This document shows, piece after piece, positions 1 through 10,327 of a stretch of DNA of 64,000 bases. The stretch is taken from contig NZ_JAFCLP010000019.1 in NCBI RefSeq assembly GCF_018129405.1, forward strand, positions 98,337 to 162,336, written 5' to 3'. Each line of letters starts with the position of its first letter. Position 1 is the first letter of the stretch. The notes beneath the pieces were generated by a model, which was not told the DNA's origin, did not search any database, and saw only the letters and a list, made by a program, of their open reading frames with translations. The position numbers and the translations under genes were made by a program. The DNA is from Bradyrhizobium iriomotense (lineage in GTDB: Bacteria > Pseudomonadota > Alphaproteobacteria > Rhizobiales > Xanthobacteraceae).

Positions 1-435
1 CGCGACGGCGCCAAGCTGGTGACGGCGGTGGCAACGGCCTCGGTGCCGAAATTCACCGTCGTGATCGGCGGCTCCTACGGCGCCGGCAATTACGGCATGT
101 GCGGCCGCGCCTACGCGCCGCGCTTCCTCTGGATGTGGCCGAACGCGCGCATCTCGGTGATGGGCGGCGAGCAGGCTTCGATGGTGCTGAGCCAGGTCCG
201 CCGAGACAATATCGAGGCCAAGGGCGATAGCTGGTCGAAGGAGGAGGAAGACAAGTTCCGCGAGCCCATCCGCGCGCAATATGAGAGCCAGGGGCATCCC
301 TATTACGCGACCGCGCGTCTCTGGGACGACGGCGTGATCGACCCCGCCGACACGCGCCTCGTGCTCGGCCTCGGCCTCTCGGCGGCGTCGAATGCGCCGA
401 TCGAGCCGACGAAATTCGGCCTGTTCAGGATGTGA
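1..435 (+). CDS. mccB: Methylcrotonoyl-CoA carboxylase, carboxyltransferase (beta) subunit, C-terminal part
   Basis: The reading frame is open from the first base, so the 5' end lies outside the window; 144 codons remain. The fragment carries the carboxyltransferase C-terminal half: the [16 protein letters not shown] stretch, then [15 protein letters not shown], as in beta subunits of biotin-dependent acyl-CoA carboxylases. The enzyme carboxylates 3-methylcrotonoyl-CoA in leucine breakdown, in the cytoplasm, together with the biotin subunit. The stop is 4 nt before the alpha-subunit start and HMG-CoA lyase follows, which separates it from the similar propionyl-CoA and geranyl-CoA carboxylases. 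Geranyl-CoA carboxylase remains a weaker alternative because the N-terminal half cannot be seen. Confidence 0.9.
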   Translation, partial: RDGAKLVTAVATASVPKFTVVIGGSYGAGNYGMCGRAYAPRFLWMWPNARISVMGGEQASMVLSQVRRDNIEAKGDSWSKEEEDKFREPIRAQYESQGHPYYATARLWDDGVIDPADTRLVLGLGLSAASNAPIEPTKFGLFRM

Positions 436-439
436 TGCG

Positions 440-2443
<2,004 letters not shown>

Positions 2444-2444
2444 C

Positions 2445-3356
2445 ATGAGCGATCCCGTCCGCATCATCGAGATGGGGCCGCGCGACGGCCTCCAGAACGA
2501 GAAGACGCCCGTCAGCGTCAAGGCCCGTATTGCCTTCATCGAGGCGCTGGTCGGAGCCGGCCTCGATACGGTCGAGGTCGGCGCCTTCGTCTCGCCCAAG
2601 GCGATCCCGCAGATGGCGAGTTCGGACGCCGTGCTGCAAGGTGTCGCCCATGTGAAGAACGCCGAGTTCCACGTGCTGGTGCCGAACGAGAAGGGTTATG
2701 ACGCTGCGCGCGCCGCCGGCGCGAACGTGGTCTCCGTGTTTGCGGCGGCTTCGGAAGGGTTTTCGCGCGCCAACATCAACTGCACGGTCGCGGAATCCAT
2801 CGAGCGGTTCAAGCCGGTGCTGGTGCGCGCCAAGGCCGATGGCGTGAAGGTGCGCGGCTATATCTCCTGCGTGCTGGGCTGTCCGTTCGATGGCGAGATC
2901 AAGCCGAAGGCGGTGGCCGATCTCGCGAGCACGCTGTGGGACCTCGGCTGCTACGAAATCTCGCTCGGCGACACCATCGGCGTCGGCACACCAAGCAAGG
3001 CGAAAGACATGTTGCGCGCGGTCAGCGCCAACATCCCGCCCGCGAAACTCGCGATGCATTTCCACGACACCTATGGCCAGGCGCTCGCCAACCTCTATGC
3101 GGGGATGGAGGAGGGCGTCCGCGTCATCGACGCCGCCGCCGGCGGCCTCGGCGGCTGCCCCTACGCGCCGGGCGCAACCGGCAATGTCGCGACCGAGGAT
3201 GTCGTCTACATGCTCGAAGGCATGGGCGTCAGGACCGGCGTCGACATGGAAAAGCTGCTGGCGGCGACGAATGCGATGAGCGTCGTGCTGGGCAAGCCGC
3301 CGGTGAGTCGTGTGGCGTCCGCGCTGAACGCGAAGAAAAAGCGGGCGGCTTCGTAG
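2445..3356 (+). CDS. Hydroxymethylglutaryl-CoA lyase
   Basis: A 303-residue TIM-barrel enzyme of the HMGL-like family. It starts with VRIIEMGPRDGLQNE, the divalent-metal and substrate loop, and has the family signature GGLGGCPYAPGATGN with its catalytic cysteine, plus the metal-ligand segment MHFHDTYGQ. It splits HMG-CoA into acetyl-CoA and acetoacetate, the last step of leucine degradation, and follows the two carboxylase genes with one base between. Its last residues are Ala-Ala-Ser and the stop TAG is part of the outer arm of the repeat at 3352-3488, so the present C-terminus may have been set by that element. Confidence 0.93.
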   Translation: MSDPVRIIEMGPRDGLQNEKTPVSVKARIAFIEALVGAGLDTVEVGAFVSPKAIPQMASSDAVLQGVAHVKNAEFHVLVPNEKGYDAARAAGANVVSVFAAASEGFSRANINCTVAESIERFKPVLVRAKADGVKVRGYISCVLGCPFDGEIKPKAVADLASTLWDLGCYEISLGDTIGVGTPSKAKDMLRAVSANIPPAKLAMHFHDTYGQALANLYAGMEEGVRVIDAAAGGLGGCPYAPGATGNVATEDVVYMLEGMGVRTGVDMEKLLAATNAMSVVLGKPPVSRVASALNAKKKRAAS

Positions 3357-3488
3357 GGTGGGTTAGACCAGCAGCCGCGCAAAGCGCGGTCGCTGGGCGT
3401 AACCCACCTCTTATGTTTCCGCACAAACAGTGGTGGGTTAAGCCTTGCGACTGCGCTTTGCGCAGCCGCAAGGCTAACCCACCCTACG
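3352..3488. repeat. Double-hairpin palindromic repeat, copy 1
   Basis: The element begins CGTAGGGTGGGTTA and ends with its reverse complement TAACCCACCCTACG. It contains two consecutive hairpin units of about 55 bp, each bounded by GGTGGGTTA and TAACCCACC arms, separated by about 20 bp of A/T-richer spacer. A second copy of the same architecture lies at 8270-8411, with different inner stems. It sits between convergent genes and could terminate transcription in both directions. It resembles paired REP (BIME/REPIN-like) elements; the family name is not assigned. Confidence 0.85.
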
Positions 3489-3496
3489 AAACCTTC

Positions 3497-4423
3497 CTAG
3501 GCCGCCTTCAGCCCGACATCCGGCAACAGCGGCCGGTTCTTGAGCGCCTTGACCATCATGGCCTCGACCTCGGCTTTTTCCTGCGGCAGCAGTGCGAGGC
3601 GCGGCGGGCGGGTCAGCGCCGTGCCGCGGCCCATGATGTGCTCGCACAGCTTGATGCACTGGACGAGGTCCGGGCGGGCGTCGAGATGCAGGAGCGGCAT
3701 GAACCATTCGTAGAGTGGCATGGCCTCGGCCAAGCGGCCGGCCTTGGCCAGGCGGAACAGCGTCTCGCCCTCGCGCGGGAAGGCGTTGGACATGCCGGAC
3801 ACCCAGCCCACGGCGCCCATGGCGACGCTCTCGACGATGACGTCGTCGAGGCCTGCGAACAGCACGAAGCGGTCGCCGACCATGTTCCTGGTGTCGATGA
3901 AGCGCCGCGTGTCACCCGAGGAGTCCTTGAAGCAGACCACGGTCTCGACGTCGGCGAGCGAGGCGAGGATGTCGGGGGTGACGTCGTTCTTGTAGATCGG
4001 CGGATTGTTGTAGAGCATCACGGGAAGATCCGTCGCGCTGGCGACGGCGCGGAAATGCGCGGCGGTCTCGTGCGGCTTGGACGAGTAGACCAGGGCCGGC
4101 ATCACCATCACGCCGTCGATGCCGACGCGCGCGGCTTCCTTGGCGGTTTCGACCGTGAAGGCCGTGGTGAATTCGGCGATGCCGCACAGCACGGGCACGC
4201 GGCCGGCCGCGACCGACTTCGCCGTCTCCATGATCGCGACCTTCTCCTTGCGCTCCAGCGAGGTGTTCTCGCCGACCGAGCCGCAGACGATCAGGCCGGA
4301 GACGCCGTCGCGGATCAGTCCGTCCATCACCTTGGCGGTCGCATCGATGTCGAGCGAGAGATCGTCGTGAAATTGGGTGGTGACGGCCGGGAAGACACCT
4401 TCCCAGGAAACGCGGCGGCTCAT
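3497..4423 (-). CDS. Dihydrodipicolinate synthase/N-acetylneuraminate lyase family protein
   Basis: A 308-residue class I aldolase-like TIM barrel of the DapA/NanA family. The Schiff-base lysine is in VVCFKDSSG (Lys166), the tyrosine that relays protons in MLYNNP (Tyr138), and the carboxylate-binding GSVGENTSL loop is at 49-57. Members cleave or form a C-C bond next to pyruvate, or deaminate/dehydrate keto-sugar and hydroxyproline derivatives. It lies just upstream in position of a TRAP transporter set transcribed in the same direction, which argues for catabolism of an imported organic acid rather than lysine synthesis. The GSVGE loop, in place of the GTTGE typical of true DapA, fits this. 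The substrate cannot be read from sequence. Confidence 0.85.
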   Translation of the reverse strand: MSRRVSWEGVFPAVTTQFHDDLSLDIDATAKVMDGLIRDGVSGLIVCGSVGENTSLERKEKVAIMETAKSVAAGRVPVLCGIAEFTTAFTVETAKEAARVGIDGVMVMPALVYSSKPHETAAHFRAVASATDLPVMLYNNPPIYKNDVTPDILASLADVETVVCFKDSSGDTRRFIDTRNMVGDRFVLFAGLDDVIVESVAMGAVGWVSGMSNAFPREGETLFRLAKAGRLAEAMPLYEWFMPLLHLDARPDLVQCIKLCEHIMGRGTALTRPPRLALLPQEKAEVEAMMVKALKNRPLLPDVGLKAA

Positions 4424-4495
4424 GAGTTCACTCCAAGTGTATTGCCGGCGGGGGGCTGGGGCCGCCGGTTGTGGCGAAAAGGATGGCGGTTGGGA

Positions 4496-5479
4496 TCAGA
4501 GCGTGGCGCCGACCTTGCGCAGCTCGGCGAGGACCGGGGCCTTGGGCAGCCAGATCTTGTCGAATTCGGCGATGACAGCCTCGGTGTCGCCGGCGGGCAC
4601 CTGACGAATCGGGATCGGCGCATTCTTGAAATTCTCGATCAACGCGGGCTCGTTGCCGGCGAGCTCGTCGATCTGCGCATCCAGCGTCGTCTTGATCGTC
4701 TTGGTGATCAGCTCGCGGTCGGCCGCGGGGAGCGACTGCCAGACCCGGCCTGAGACGACCGCGGCCATCGGCATGAAGACGGCATTCATCTGCAGGATCA
4801 CCTTCGAGACCTTGTCGAACCGCTGGTTCCAGGAGAATTCGAGATCGGCCTCGAGGCCATCGACCTGGCCGTTGGCCATCGCGTCGAACACCTGCGGCGT
4901 CGGGATCGGCGTCGGCGCAGCACCCAGCGAGGAATAGAAGTCGCGATAGACCGGCGTCGGGTTGATGCGCAGCTTCATGCCCTTGATGTCGGCGAGCGAA
5001 TTCAGGTCCTTGGACGAGAACACCGCGCGCATGCCGGTGATGCCCCAGCCGAGGCCGATCGTGCCGGTCTCCTGCGGCAACACCTCGAACAGTTTGACTG
5101 CCGCCGGATGCCGCACGAATTTCGCCACCGCCGGCGTCGAGCGGACGATGTAGGGCGCATTGATCGCGGCGATGTGCGGCACGCGCGAGCCGAGCTCGGC
5201 GGCCTGGATGAAGCCCATGTCGAGCGCGCCGGACTGCAATTGCTGCATCATCGCGGGCTCGTTGCCGAGCTGGCCGGAGTGGAACACGGTCAGGGTCAGG
5301 CGGCCGTTGGTTGCGGCCTTGAGCTCGTCGCCGAATTTCAGCGCGGCCTTGTTCCAGGAATGGCCGTTGGGCGTGATCAGGCCGAGCCGGAATTCCTTGG
5401 CCTGGGCGAGCGCCAGCGAAGGGGCGAACACCGATGCGGCGGCACTGGCGGCGAGAAAGCGGCGGCGTGAAAGCGGCAT
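4496..5479 (-). CDS. TRAP transporter substrate-binding protein (DctP family)
   Basis: A 327-residue periplasmic binding protein. The N-terminus carries a twin-arginine signal (SRRRFLAA, then a hydrophobic stretch to ALA-QA), so export is likely through Tat. The body shows the DctP pattern: KEFRLGLITPNGHSWNKAA at the start, GALDMGFIQ, and LRINPTPVYRDFYSSLGA around the conserved ligand-carboxylate arginine. It captures an organic acid for the membrane subunits encoded next to it (large subunit 5504-6769, small subunit 6769-7392), which are transcribed first. The ligand is unknown; the adjacent DapA-family gene suggests a keto acid or sugar acid. Confidence 0.9.
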   Translation of the reverse strand: MPLSRRRFLAASAAASVFAPSLALAQAKEFRLGLITPNGHSWNKAALKFGDELKAATNGRLTLTVFHSGQLGNEPAMMQQLQSGALDMGFIQAAELGSRVPHIAAINAPYIVRSTPAVAKFVRHPAAVKLFEVLPQETGTIGLGWGITGMRAVFSSKDLNSLADIKGMKLRINPTPVYRDFYSSLGAAPTPIPTPQVFDAMANGQVDGLEADLEFSWNQRFDKVSKVILQMNAVFMPMAAVVSGRVWQSLPAADRELITKTIKTTLDAQIDELAGNEPALIENFKNAPIPIRQVPAGDTEAVIAEFDKIWLPKAPVLAELRKVGATL

Positions 5480-5503
5480 GGTCGGGCTTCCTTTTGTACG
5501 GGC

Positions 5504-6769
5504 CTATTTGACGAGGATCAGCGAGAGCGAGGGGTAGAGCGAAAGCAGCACCAGGAGGACGCAGGAGATGACGAAGAACGGCAGCGTCACCATGAACATC
5601 TTGCCGGGCTTGGCGCCGGTGACGGCGGCCGCGACGAAGAAGCAGAGCCCGACCGGCGGCGACAGCAGGCCGAGGACCAGATTGATAACCACCACGACGC
5701 CGAACTGCCGGGGATCGATGTGATAGACGTCGGTTGCAACAGGCAGCAGGATCGGCACCGTCATGATCAGGCCGGGAATGCCGTCGATCACAGTGCCGAT
5801 GACCAGCAGGATGACGTTGCAGATCAGCATGAAGCTGACCGGGTCCTTGGCGGCCGACTGGATCCAGCCGGCGGTTTCCTGCGGCACCTTGCCGAAGATC
5901 AGGACCCAGGAGAACACGGCGGCTGCCGCGACCAGGAACAGCACGATCGCCGAATAAATGCCACTGCGCAGCATCATCTGCGGCAGCTGGGAGAACTCAA
6001 ATTCTTTCGTCCAGTATTTGCCGACCAGCGCCGCGGCGACTGCGCCGACGGCGGCGGATTCCGTCGCATTGGCGAGGCCGCTCAAAATCGTGCCGACGAT
6101 GACGATCGGAATCAGTAGCGTCGGCGAGGTCCGCAGGATCGTCATCAGACGCTGGCGCGGCGTCTGATAATCGGCGCGGGGATAGTTGTACATGTATCCC
6201 ATCAGCGCGATGACGAGGCAGAACATCACGGTGAGGATGACGCCCGGCACGATGCCGGCGATCAGCATGTCGCTGACGGAGACCTGCGCCAGCACGCTGT
6301 AAACCACGAACATCACCGAGGGCGGAATGATCGGGCCGAGCATGCCGCCGTAAGCGGTGAGGCCCGCCGCAAACGTCTTGTCGTAGCCCTTCTTCTCCAT
6401 CTCCGGCACCATGATCTGGGCCATGATCGCGACCTGCGCGGTCGCCGAGCCCAGGATCGAGGAGATGAACATGTTGGCGAGGATGTTGACGTAGGCGAGC
6501 CCGCCCTTGAGCGAGCCGACGAAGGCCATCGCCATGTCGACGATGCGCCGCGTGATGCCGCCACCGTTCATGATCTCGCCGATCAGGATGAACAGCGGAA
6601 TGGCAATCAGGCCGTAGCTGTCGACGCCGCCGAAGAGCTGGAGCGGATAGGACTGGAACAGTACGGGATTGCCGGACGCTGCGATGTAGACGAGGCCGGC
6701 AAGGCACAGGCAGAGCCCGATCGGCACGCCGACCAGCATGAACGCGACGAAGGCGGCGGACGTGATCAT
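5504..6769 (-). CDS. TRAP transporter large permease subunit (DctM family)
   Basis: A 421-residue inner-membrane protein with about 12 hydrophobic segments and family signatures such as GLIAIPLFILIGEIMNGGG, NMFISSILGSATAQVA and AYGGMLGPIIPPSVMFVVY. It is the Na+ or H+ driven transport subunit. The start at 6769 was chosen because it gives the normal DctM N-terminus and overlaps the stop of the small subunit by one base (TGATG), a translational coupling signal; the longer open frame upstream is the small-subunit gene read in another frame. The binding-protein gene follows 24 nt downstream. Confidence 0.93.
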   Translation of the reverse strand: MITSAAFVAFMLVGVPIGLCLCLAGLVYIAASGNPVLFQSYPLQLFGGVDSYGLIAIPLFILIGEIMNGGGITRRIVDMAMAFVGSLKGGLAYVNILANMFISSILGSATAQVAIMAQIMVPEMEKKGYDKTFAAGLTAYGGMLGPIIPPSVMFVVYSVLAQVSVSDMLIAGIVPGVILTVMFCLVIALMGYMYNYPRADYQTPRQRLMTILRTSPTLLIPIVIVGTILSGLANATESAAVGAVAAALVGKYWTKEFEFSQLPQMMLRSGIYSAIVLFLVAAAAVFSWVLIFGKVPQETAGWIQSAAKDPVSFMLICNVILLVIGTVIDGIPGLIMTVPILLPVATDVYHIDPRQFGVVVVINLVLGLLSPPVGLCFFVAAAVTGAKPGKMFMVTLPFFVISCVLLVLLSLYPSLSLILVK

Positions 6770-7392
6770 CAGTTGACCCCGTCGAGCTCGGAGAGCTGGA
6801 AGCCTTTCGGCGGCGTGCGCGGCACCAGCTCGAGATCTTCCAGCAAATTGGCGAGGCCGTGGATGGTCATCGACACGGCGAAGATCGGCAGCGTCAGATA
6901 GAGCACCCAGGTCGGCCAGTTCAGCGTCTGGGTGTGCTCGGTATAGAGAAAGTTGAAGGTCTCGGCCGCGAGCTTGCGCCCGTCGAAGCCGGCACGTGCG
7001 AGGCCGACCGGGTCCATCCAGAGCACGCAGGTGATGGTCAGGGCGATTCCGAACACGACGACGAGGCCGGTCGAGATCACCTTGGCGATCTTCTGGTGCT
7101 GCGGCGAAAGCCGCTCCGTCAGCATGGTGACCGCGAAGTCGAGCCGCAGCCGGGTCATGGCGGAGGCGCCGATGAAGGTCAGCCAGACCACGCAATAGAC
7201 CGCGGATTCATCGATCCAATAGATCGGGAAGCGCGAGTAGCGGGTGATGACGTTCACCAGGATCAGTCCGGTGAGCAGGTACATCAGGCCCATCAGCGCC
7301 AGACGCTCGAAGGCGAGCAGGGCGCTCGACATCCGCACGACCGTACGTCGGAGGCTGAGCGCGCGCGTGGCCGGCATCGTCTGCTCGATCAT
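6769..7392 (-). CDS. TRAP transporter small permease subunit (DctQ family)
   Basis: About 207 residues with four predicted membrane helices and the DctQ pattern around VNVITRYSRFPIYWIDESAV and LTFIGASAMTRLRLDFAV. It pairs with the large subunit, whose start overlaps its stop by one base. The ATG at 7392 is the most natural start: the longer open frame runs back through the regulatory palindrome at 7434-7454. No strong ribosome binding site precedes it, so the internal methionine at 7377 is also possible. As first gene of the transcript it is probably controlled through the divergent promoter region shared with the GntR regulator. Confidence 0.87.
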   Translation of the reverse strand: MIEQTMPATRALSLRRTVVRMSSALLAFERLALMGLMYLLTGLILVNVITRYSRFPIYWIDESAVYCVVWLTFIGASAMTRLRLDFAVTMLTERLSPQHQKIAKVISTGLVVVFGIALTITCVLWMDPVGLARAGFDGRKLAAETFNFLYTEHTQTLNWPTWVLYLTLPIFAVSMTIHGLANLLEDLELVPRTPPKGFQLSELDGVN

Positions 7393-7433
7393 GAAAGAGG
7401 CCCCAACCCCCGAAGATTTGTCGTGCGATTGCC

Positions 7434-7464
7434 AAATGTATAATTTATACATTTTGGGAGTCAA
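7434..7464. promoter_or_regulatory. Operator palindrome and promoter between TRAP genes and GntR regulator
   Basis: Two perfect 9-bp arms, AAATGTATA (7434-7442) and TATACATTT (7446-7454), flank a 3-bp centre. This A/T-rich dyad stands out in a G+C-rich background and lies in the 198-bp divergent region between dctQ (start 7392) and the gntR gene (start 7591). It has the TGTA-TACA form common for FCD-type GntR operators. On the minus strand a TTGACT -35 candidate (7459-7464) is followed after 18 bp by TACATT (7435-7440), so bound repressor would cover the -10 region. On the plus strand it contains TATAAT (7439-7444). Confidence 0.7.
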
Positions 7465-7590
7465 ACGGAGATTGCGGTCAATTCGGCGGCAGGACGCGCT
7501 TTTGCTGGGCATCGGCTTTTGCGGAGCACGTCAACATGCAAGAGAGGAACCGCTTCGCTCCGACGAGTCGGAAGCAAGACGGAAGGTCAG

Positions 7591-8274
7591 ATGAAACAGC
7601 CTCTGAAGCATCGCACCCTGTCGGCTGCGATCGTCGATCAGCTCCGTCAGGCGATCCTCGACGGCACATATCCGGCCGGATCGCAGCTGCGCCAGGACGC
7701 GCTTGGAGATGCCTATGGCGTCAGCCGCATCCCGGTGCGCGAGGCGCTGTTCCAGCTCGAGGCCGAAGGGCTGGTGCGGATCGTGCCGCAGAAGGGCGCC
7801 ATCGTCTCCGAACTGTCACTGGATGAGATCAACGACGTGTTCGACCTGCGGCGCATCCTGGAGCCGCGATTGCTGGCGCAGTCGGCGCCGTGCTTCACCG
7901 CGGAGGATTTCGAGGGACTCGACGACATCCACAAGAGTTTTGAGAAGGCGATCAAGGCACGGAACGTCAGCGACTGGGGCCAGCTCAACGCCGACTTCCA
8001 CATGGCGCTCTACGTCCACGCCCCGCAGCCGCGCACCCGCGCGATCGTGCTGTCGCTGCTCCAGACCAGCGACCGCTACACCCGCCTGCAGCTCTCCAAC
8101 ACCAAGGCGATGGGCATCGCGGAGAAGGAGCACGCCCAGCTGATCGCGCTGTGCCGCGCGCAAAAGGTGGAGGAGGCCTGCCGGTTCCTGGAGCGGCACA
8201 TCGAGGCCGTGCGCAAGGATCTGTTGCAGGTCGTGGCCAACGCGCCGAAGCAGCGGCGGAAGGAGAATCCGTAG
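7591..8274 (+). CDS. GntR-family transcriptional regulator, FCD (FadR) subfamily
   Basis: A 227-residue regulator. A winged helix-turn-helix occupies residues 10-75 (LRQAILDGTYPAGSQLRQ, then YGVSRIPVREALFQLEAEGLV, the family's recognition helix). An all-helical FCD effector domain follows from about 85 to 215, with metal/ligand candidates in NADFHMALY and the ERHIEAV segment. The ATG at 7591 has GGAAGG upstream and starts at a typical position before the HTH. It diverges from the TRAP genes and probably represses them through the palindrome at 7434-7454, released by the transported acid or its product. The stop TAG lies inside the repeat at 8270-8411. Confidence 0.92.
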   Translation: MKQPLKHRTLSAAIVDQLRQAILDGTYPAGSQLRQDALGDAYGVSRIPVREALFQLEAEGLVRIVPQKGAIVSELSLDEINDVFDLRRILEPRLLAQSAPCFTAEDFEGLDDIHKSFEKAIKARNVSDWGQLNADFHMALYVHAPQPRTRAIVLSLLQTSDRYTRLQLSNTKAMGIAEKEHAQLIALCRAQKVEEACRFLERHIEAVRKDLLQVVANAPKQRRKENP

Positions 8275-8411
8275 GGTGGGTTAGCCTTGCAGATGTGCGT
8301 AGCGCATCTGCAAGGCGTAACCCACCACTGTTCGTCACCGCGGATGCAGAAGAGGTGGGTTACGCCGCGCGGATCACGCTTCGCGCATCCGCGCGGCTAA
8401 CCCACCCTACG
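8270..8411. repeat. Double-hairpin palindromic repeat, copy 2
   Basis: Same outer arms (CGTAGGGTGGGTTA / TAACCCACCCTACG) and same two-hairpin arrangement as 3352-3488. The inner stems differ in sequence but keep pairing: the first contains GCAGATG/CATCTGC, the second GCGCGGAT/ATCCGCGC. It again lies between convergent genes (gntR and a TRAP permease) and again provides the stop codon of the plus-strand gene. Confidence 0.85.
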
Positions 8412-8417
8412 GCAGCG

Positions 8418-9776
8418 TCACCTACTCCCGTCCGGCCCCATCACGAGATCGGGCAGCCAGGTTGAAATCCCCGGCACGAAGCACAGCAGCAGCACCGCGA
8501 GCATCATCAGCAGCACGAAGGGCAGCGTGCCCCAGATCACCTCGCGCAGGGGAATATCCGGTGCGACGTTGCGGATCACGAAGATGTTGAGGCCGACCGG
8601 CGGATGGATCAGCCCCATCTCCATCACGATGGTCATGACCACGCCGAACCAGATGATATCGAAATTGGCGGCGCGCAAGGGCGGCAGGATGATCGGCGCG
8701 GTCATCAGGATGATCGAGACCGGCGGCAGGAAGAAGCCGAGCACGACGACCATGACGAGGATCGCAAACAGCAGCTCCCAGCGCGGCAGATGCATCGCGA
8801 CGATGGACTCGGCGACCGATTGCGAGATGTGCAGATAGCTCATCACGTAGGAATAGAGCAGCGACATGCCGATGATCATCATCAGCATGGTCGATTCCCG
8901 GATCGTCGATTTCATGATGGGTGCAAGGTCGCTCGGCCGCCACACGCTGTAGATCGCCGCGATCAGCGCCAGCGCCAGCAGGCCTCCGAGGCCGGCCGTT
9001 TCCGACGGCGTGGCGTAGCCGCCATAGAGCGCAATCATGACGCCGGTGAGCAGCAGCACAAAGGGGATCACGCGCGGCAGCACGCTGAAGCGTTCGGCGA
9101 GCGTATACTCGTCGCGGGCCAGGATCGCAGCCTCGGGGCCACCGTTCTTGTAGATCGCTTCAGCCGTCTTGTATTCCTGGCGGAAGCGGATCACGGCATA
9201 GGCGCCGAACAGCGTGACCAGCAAGAGGCCCGGTCCGATGCCGGCGAGGAAGAGCCGTCCGAGCGACTTTTCGGCCGCGACCGCGAACAGGATCATGGTG
9301 ATCGACGGCGGCAGCAAAATGCCGAGCGTGCCGCCGGCGGCGATGATGCCGGCAGCGAACCCGCCGGAATAGCCGCGCTTGCGCATCTCGGGAATGCCGG
9401 CCGAGCCGATCGCCGAGCAGGTCGCCGGGCTCGAGCCCGCCATCGCCGCGAACAGTGCGCAGGCAAACACGTTGGCAACGCCGAGGCCGCCGGGAACGCG
9501 ATGCAGCCAGGCATGCAGCGCCAGATAGAGGTCCTGGCCGGCCCGCGACTTGCCGATCGCCGCGCCCTTGAGGATGAAGAGCGGGATCGACAGCAGCGTG
9601 ATCGAGGCCATTTCCTCGTAGACGTTCTGCGTCACCGTATCGAGGGACGCCGTGGGCATGTAGATGCCCATGAACACGACCGCGACCGCGCCGAGCGCGA
9701 ACGCAATCGGCATGCCCGAGAACATGATGACCAGCGTCGCAATGCCGTAGGCTAGGCCGATCCCGAAAACGCTCAT
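8418..9776 (-). CDS. TRAP transporter large permease subunit (DctM family), second system
   Basis: A 452-residue membrane protein with a dozen hydrophobic segments and DctM signatures such as SIPLFILKGAAIGKS, CALFAAMAGSSPATCSAIG and GGTLGILLPPSITMILFAV. It forms the channel of a second TRAP system. The ATG at 9776 gives a standard N-terminus and overlaps the small-subunit stop in an ATGA; the longer frame upstream is a shadow of the small-subunit gene. Gene order here is binding protein, small, large, unlike the first system, where the binding protein is last, so the two are not a recent tandem duplication. Confidence 0.93.
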   Translation of the reverse strand: MSVFGIGLAYGIATLVIMFSGMPIAFALGAVAVVFMGIYMPTASLDTVTQNVYEEMASITLLSIPLFILKGAAIGKSRAGQDLYLALHAWLHRVPGGLGVANVFACALFAAMAGSSPATCSAIGSAGIPEMRKRGYSGGFAAGIIAAGGTLGILLPPSITMILFAVAAEKSLGRLFLAGIGPGLLLVTLFGAYAVIRFRQEYKTAEAIYKNGGPEAAILARDEYTLAERFSVLPRVIPFVLLLTGVMIALYGGYATPSETAGLGGLLALALIAAIYSVWRPSDLAPIMKSTIRESTMLMMIIGMSLLYSYVMSYLHISQSVAESIVAMHLPRWELLFAILVMVVVLGFFLPPVSIILMTAPIILPPLRAANFDIIWFGVVMTIVMEMGLIHPPVGLNIFVIRNVAPDIPLREVIWGTLPFVLLMMLAVLLLCFVPGISTWLPDLVMGPDGSR

Positions 9777-10327
9777 GGCCGCCGGCCTCCGGCAAAGGGC
9801 AGCGCGAGCTGCACGAGGATCTGGATGCAGAGCAGGCTCATGCCGAACGCCATCAGCGAATAGGGAATGGCAAGCGGCGGCGACCACATCGAATTCGAGA
9901 CCTGGCCGTCGACATAGGCCTCGTGGGCCAGCGTCCAGGACTTCCAGGTGAAGAAGGCGCAGAACAGGAACGTCGCGGCGTCGACCAGCCAGAGCCGGAT
10001 CCTGTTGGCGAGCGGCGAGAGCAGGCCGACAAAGGCCTCGATGCCGATGTGACCGCGGTTCTGCTGCACATAGGCGGCGGTCATGAAGGTGGCGCCGACC
10101 AGCAGAAACACGGCGGCCTCGTCCTGCCAGTAATTGGCGGCCTTGAACAGCGCACGGCTGAGCACGCTGTAGCTCAGGATGGCGCAGGCTGCGACCAGCG
10201 CGATCGCGGCAAACACGACGATGATGCTGTTGAGGATGGCGAGACCGCGATCGATCGCCGCCGCAGGGCCCGACCCTGCGGCAGCGCTCGTCTGGTCGTC
10301 ACGATCCGGAAGCGGACCGTGGCTCAT
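9773..10327 (-). CDS. TRAP transporter small permease subunit (DctQ family), second system
   Basis: A 184-residue protein with a hydrophilic N-terminus of about 25 residues and four predicted membrane helices (first at about 30-52). The DctQ core is seen in YWQDEAAVFLLVGATFMTAAYV and NRGHIGIEAFV. Both ends overlap neighbours by an ATGA, so all three subunits are probably translationally coupled from one mRNA. It joins the binding protein to the large subunit function; substrate unknown. Confidence 0.9.
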   Translation of the reverse strand: MSHGPLPDRDDQTSAAAGSGPAAAIDRGLAILNSIIVVFAAIALVAACAILSYSVLSRALFKAANYWQDEAAVFLLVGATFMTAAYVQQNRGHIGIEAFVGLLSPLANRIRLWLVDAATFLFCAFFTWKSWTLAHEAYVDGQVSNSMWSPPLAIPYSLMAFGMSLLCIQILVQLALPFAGGRRP

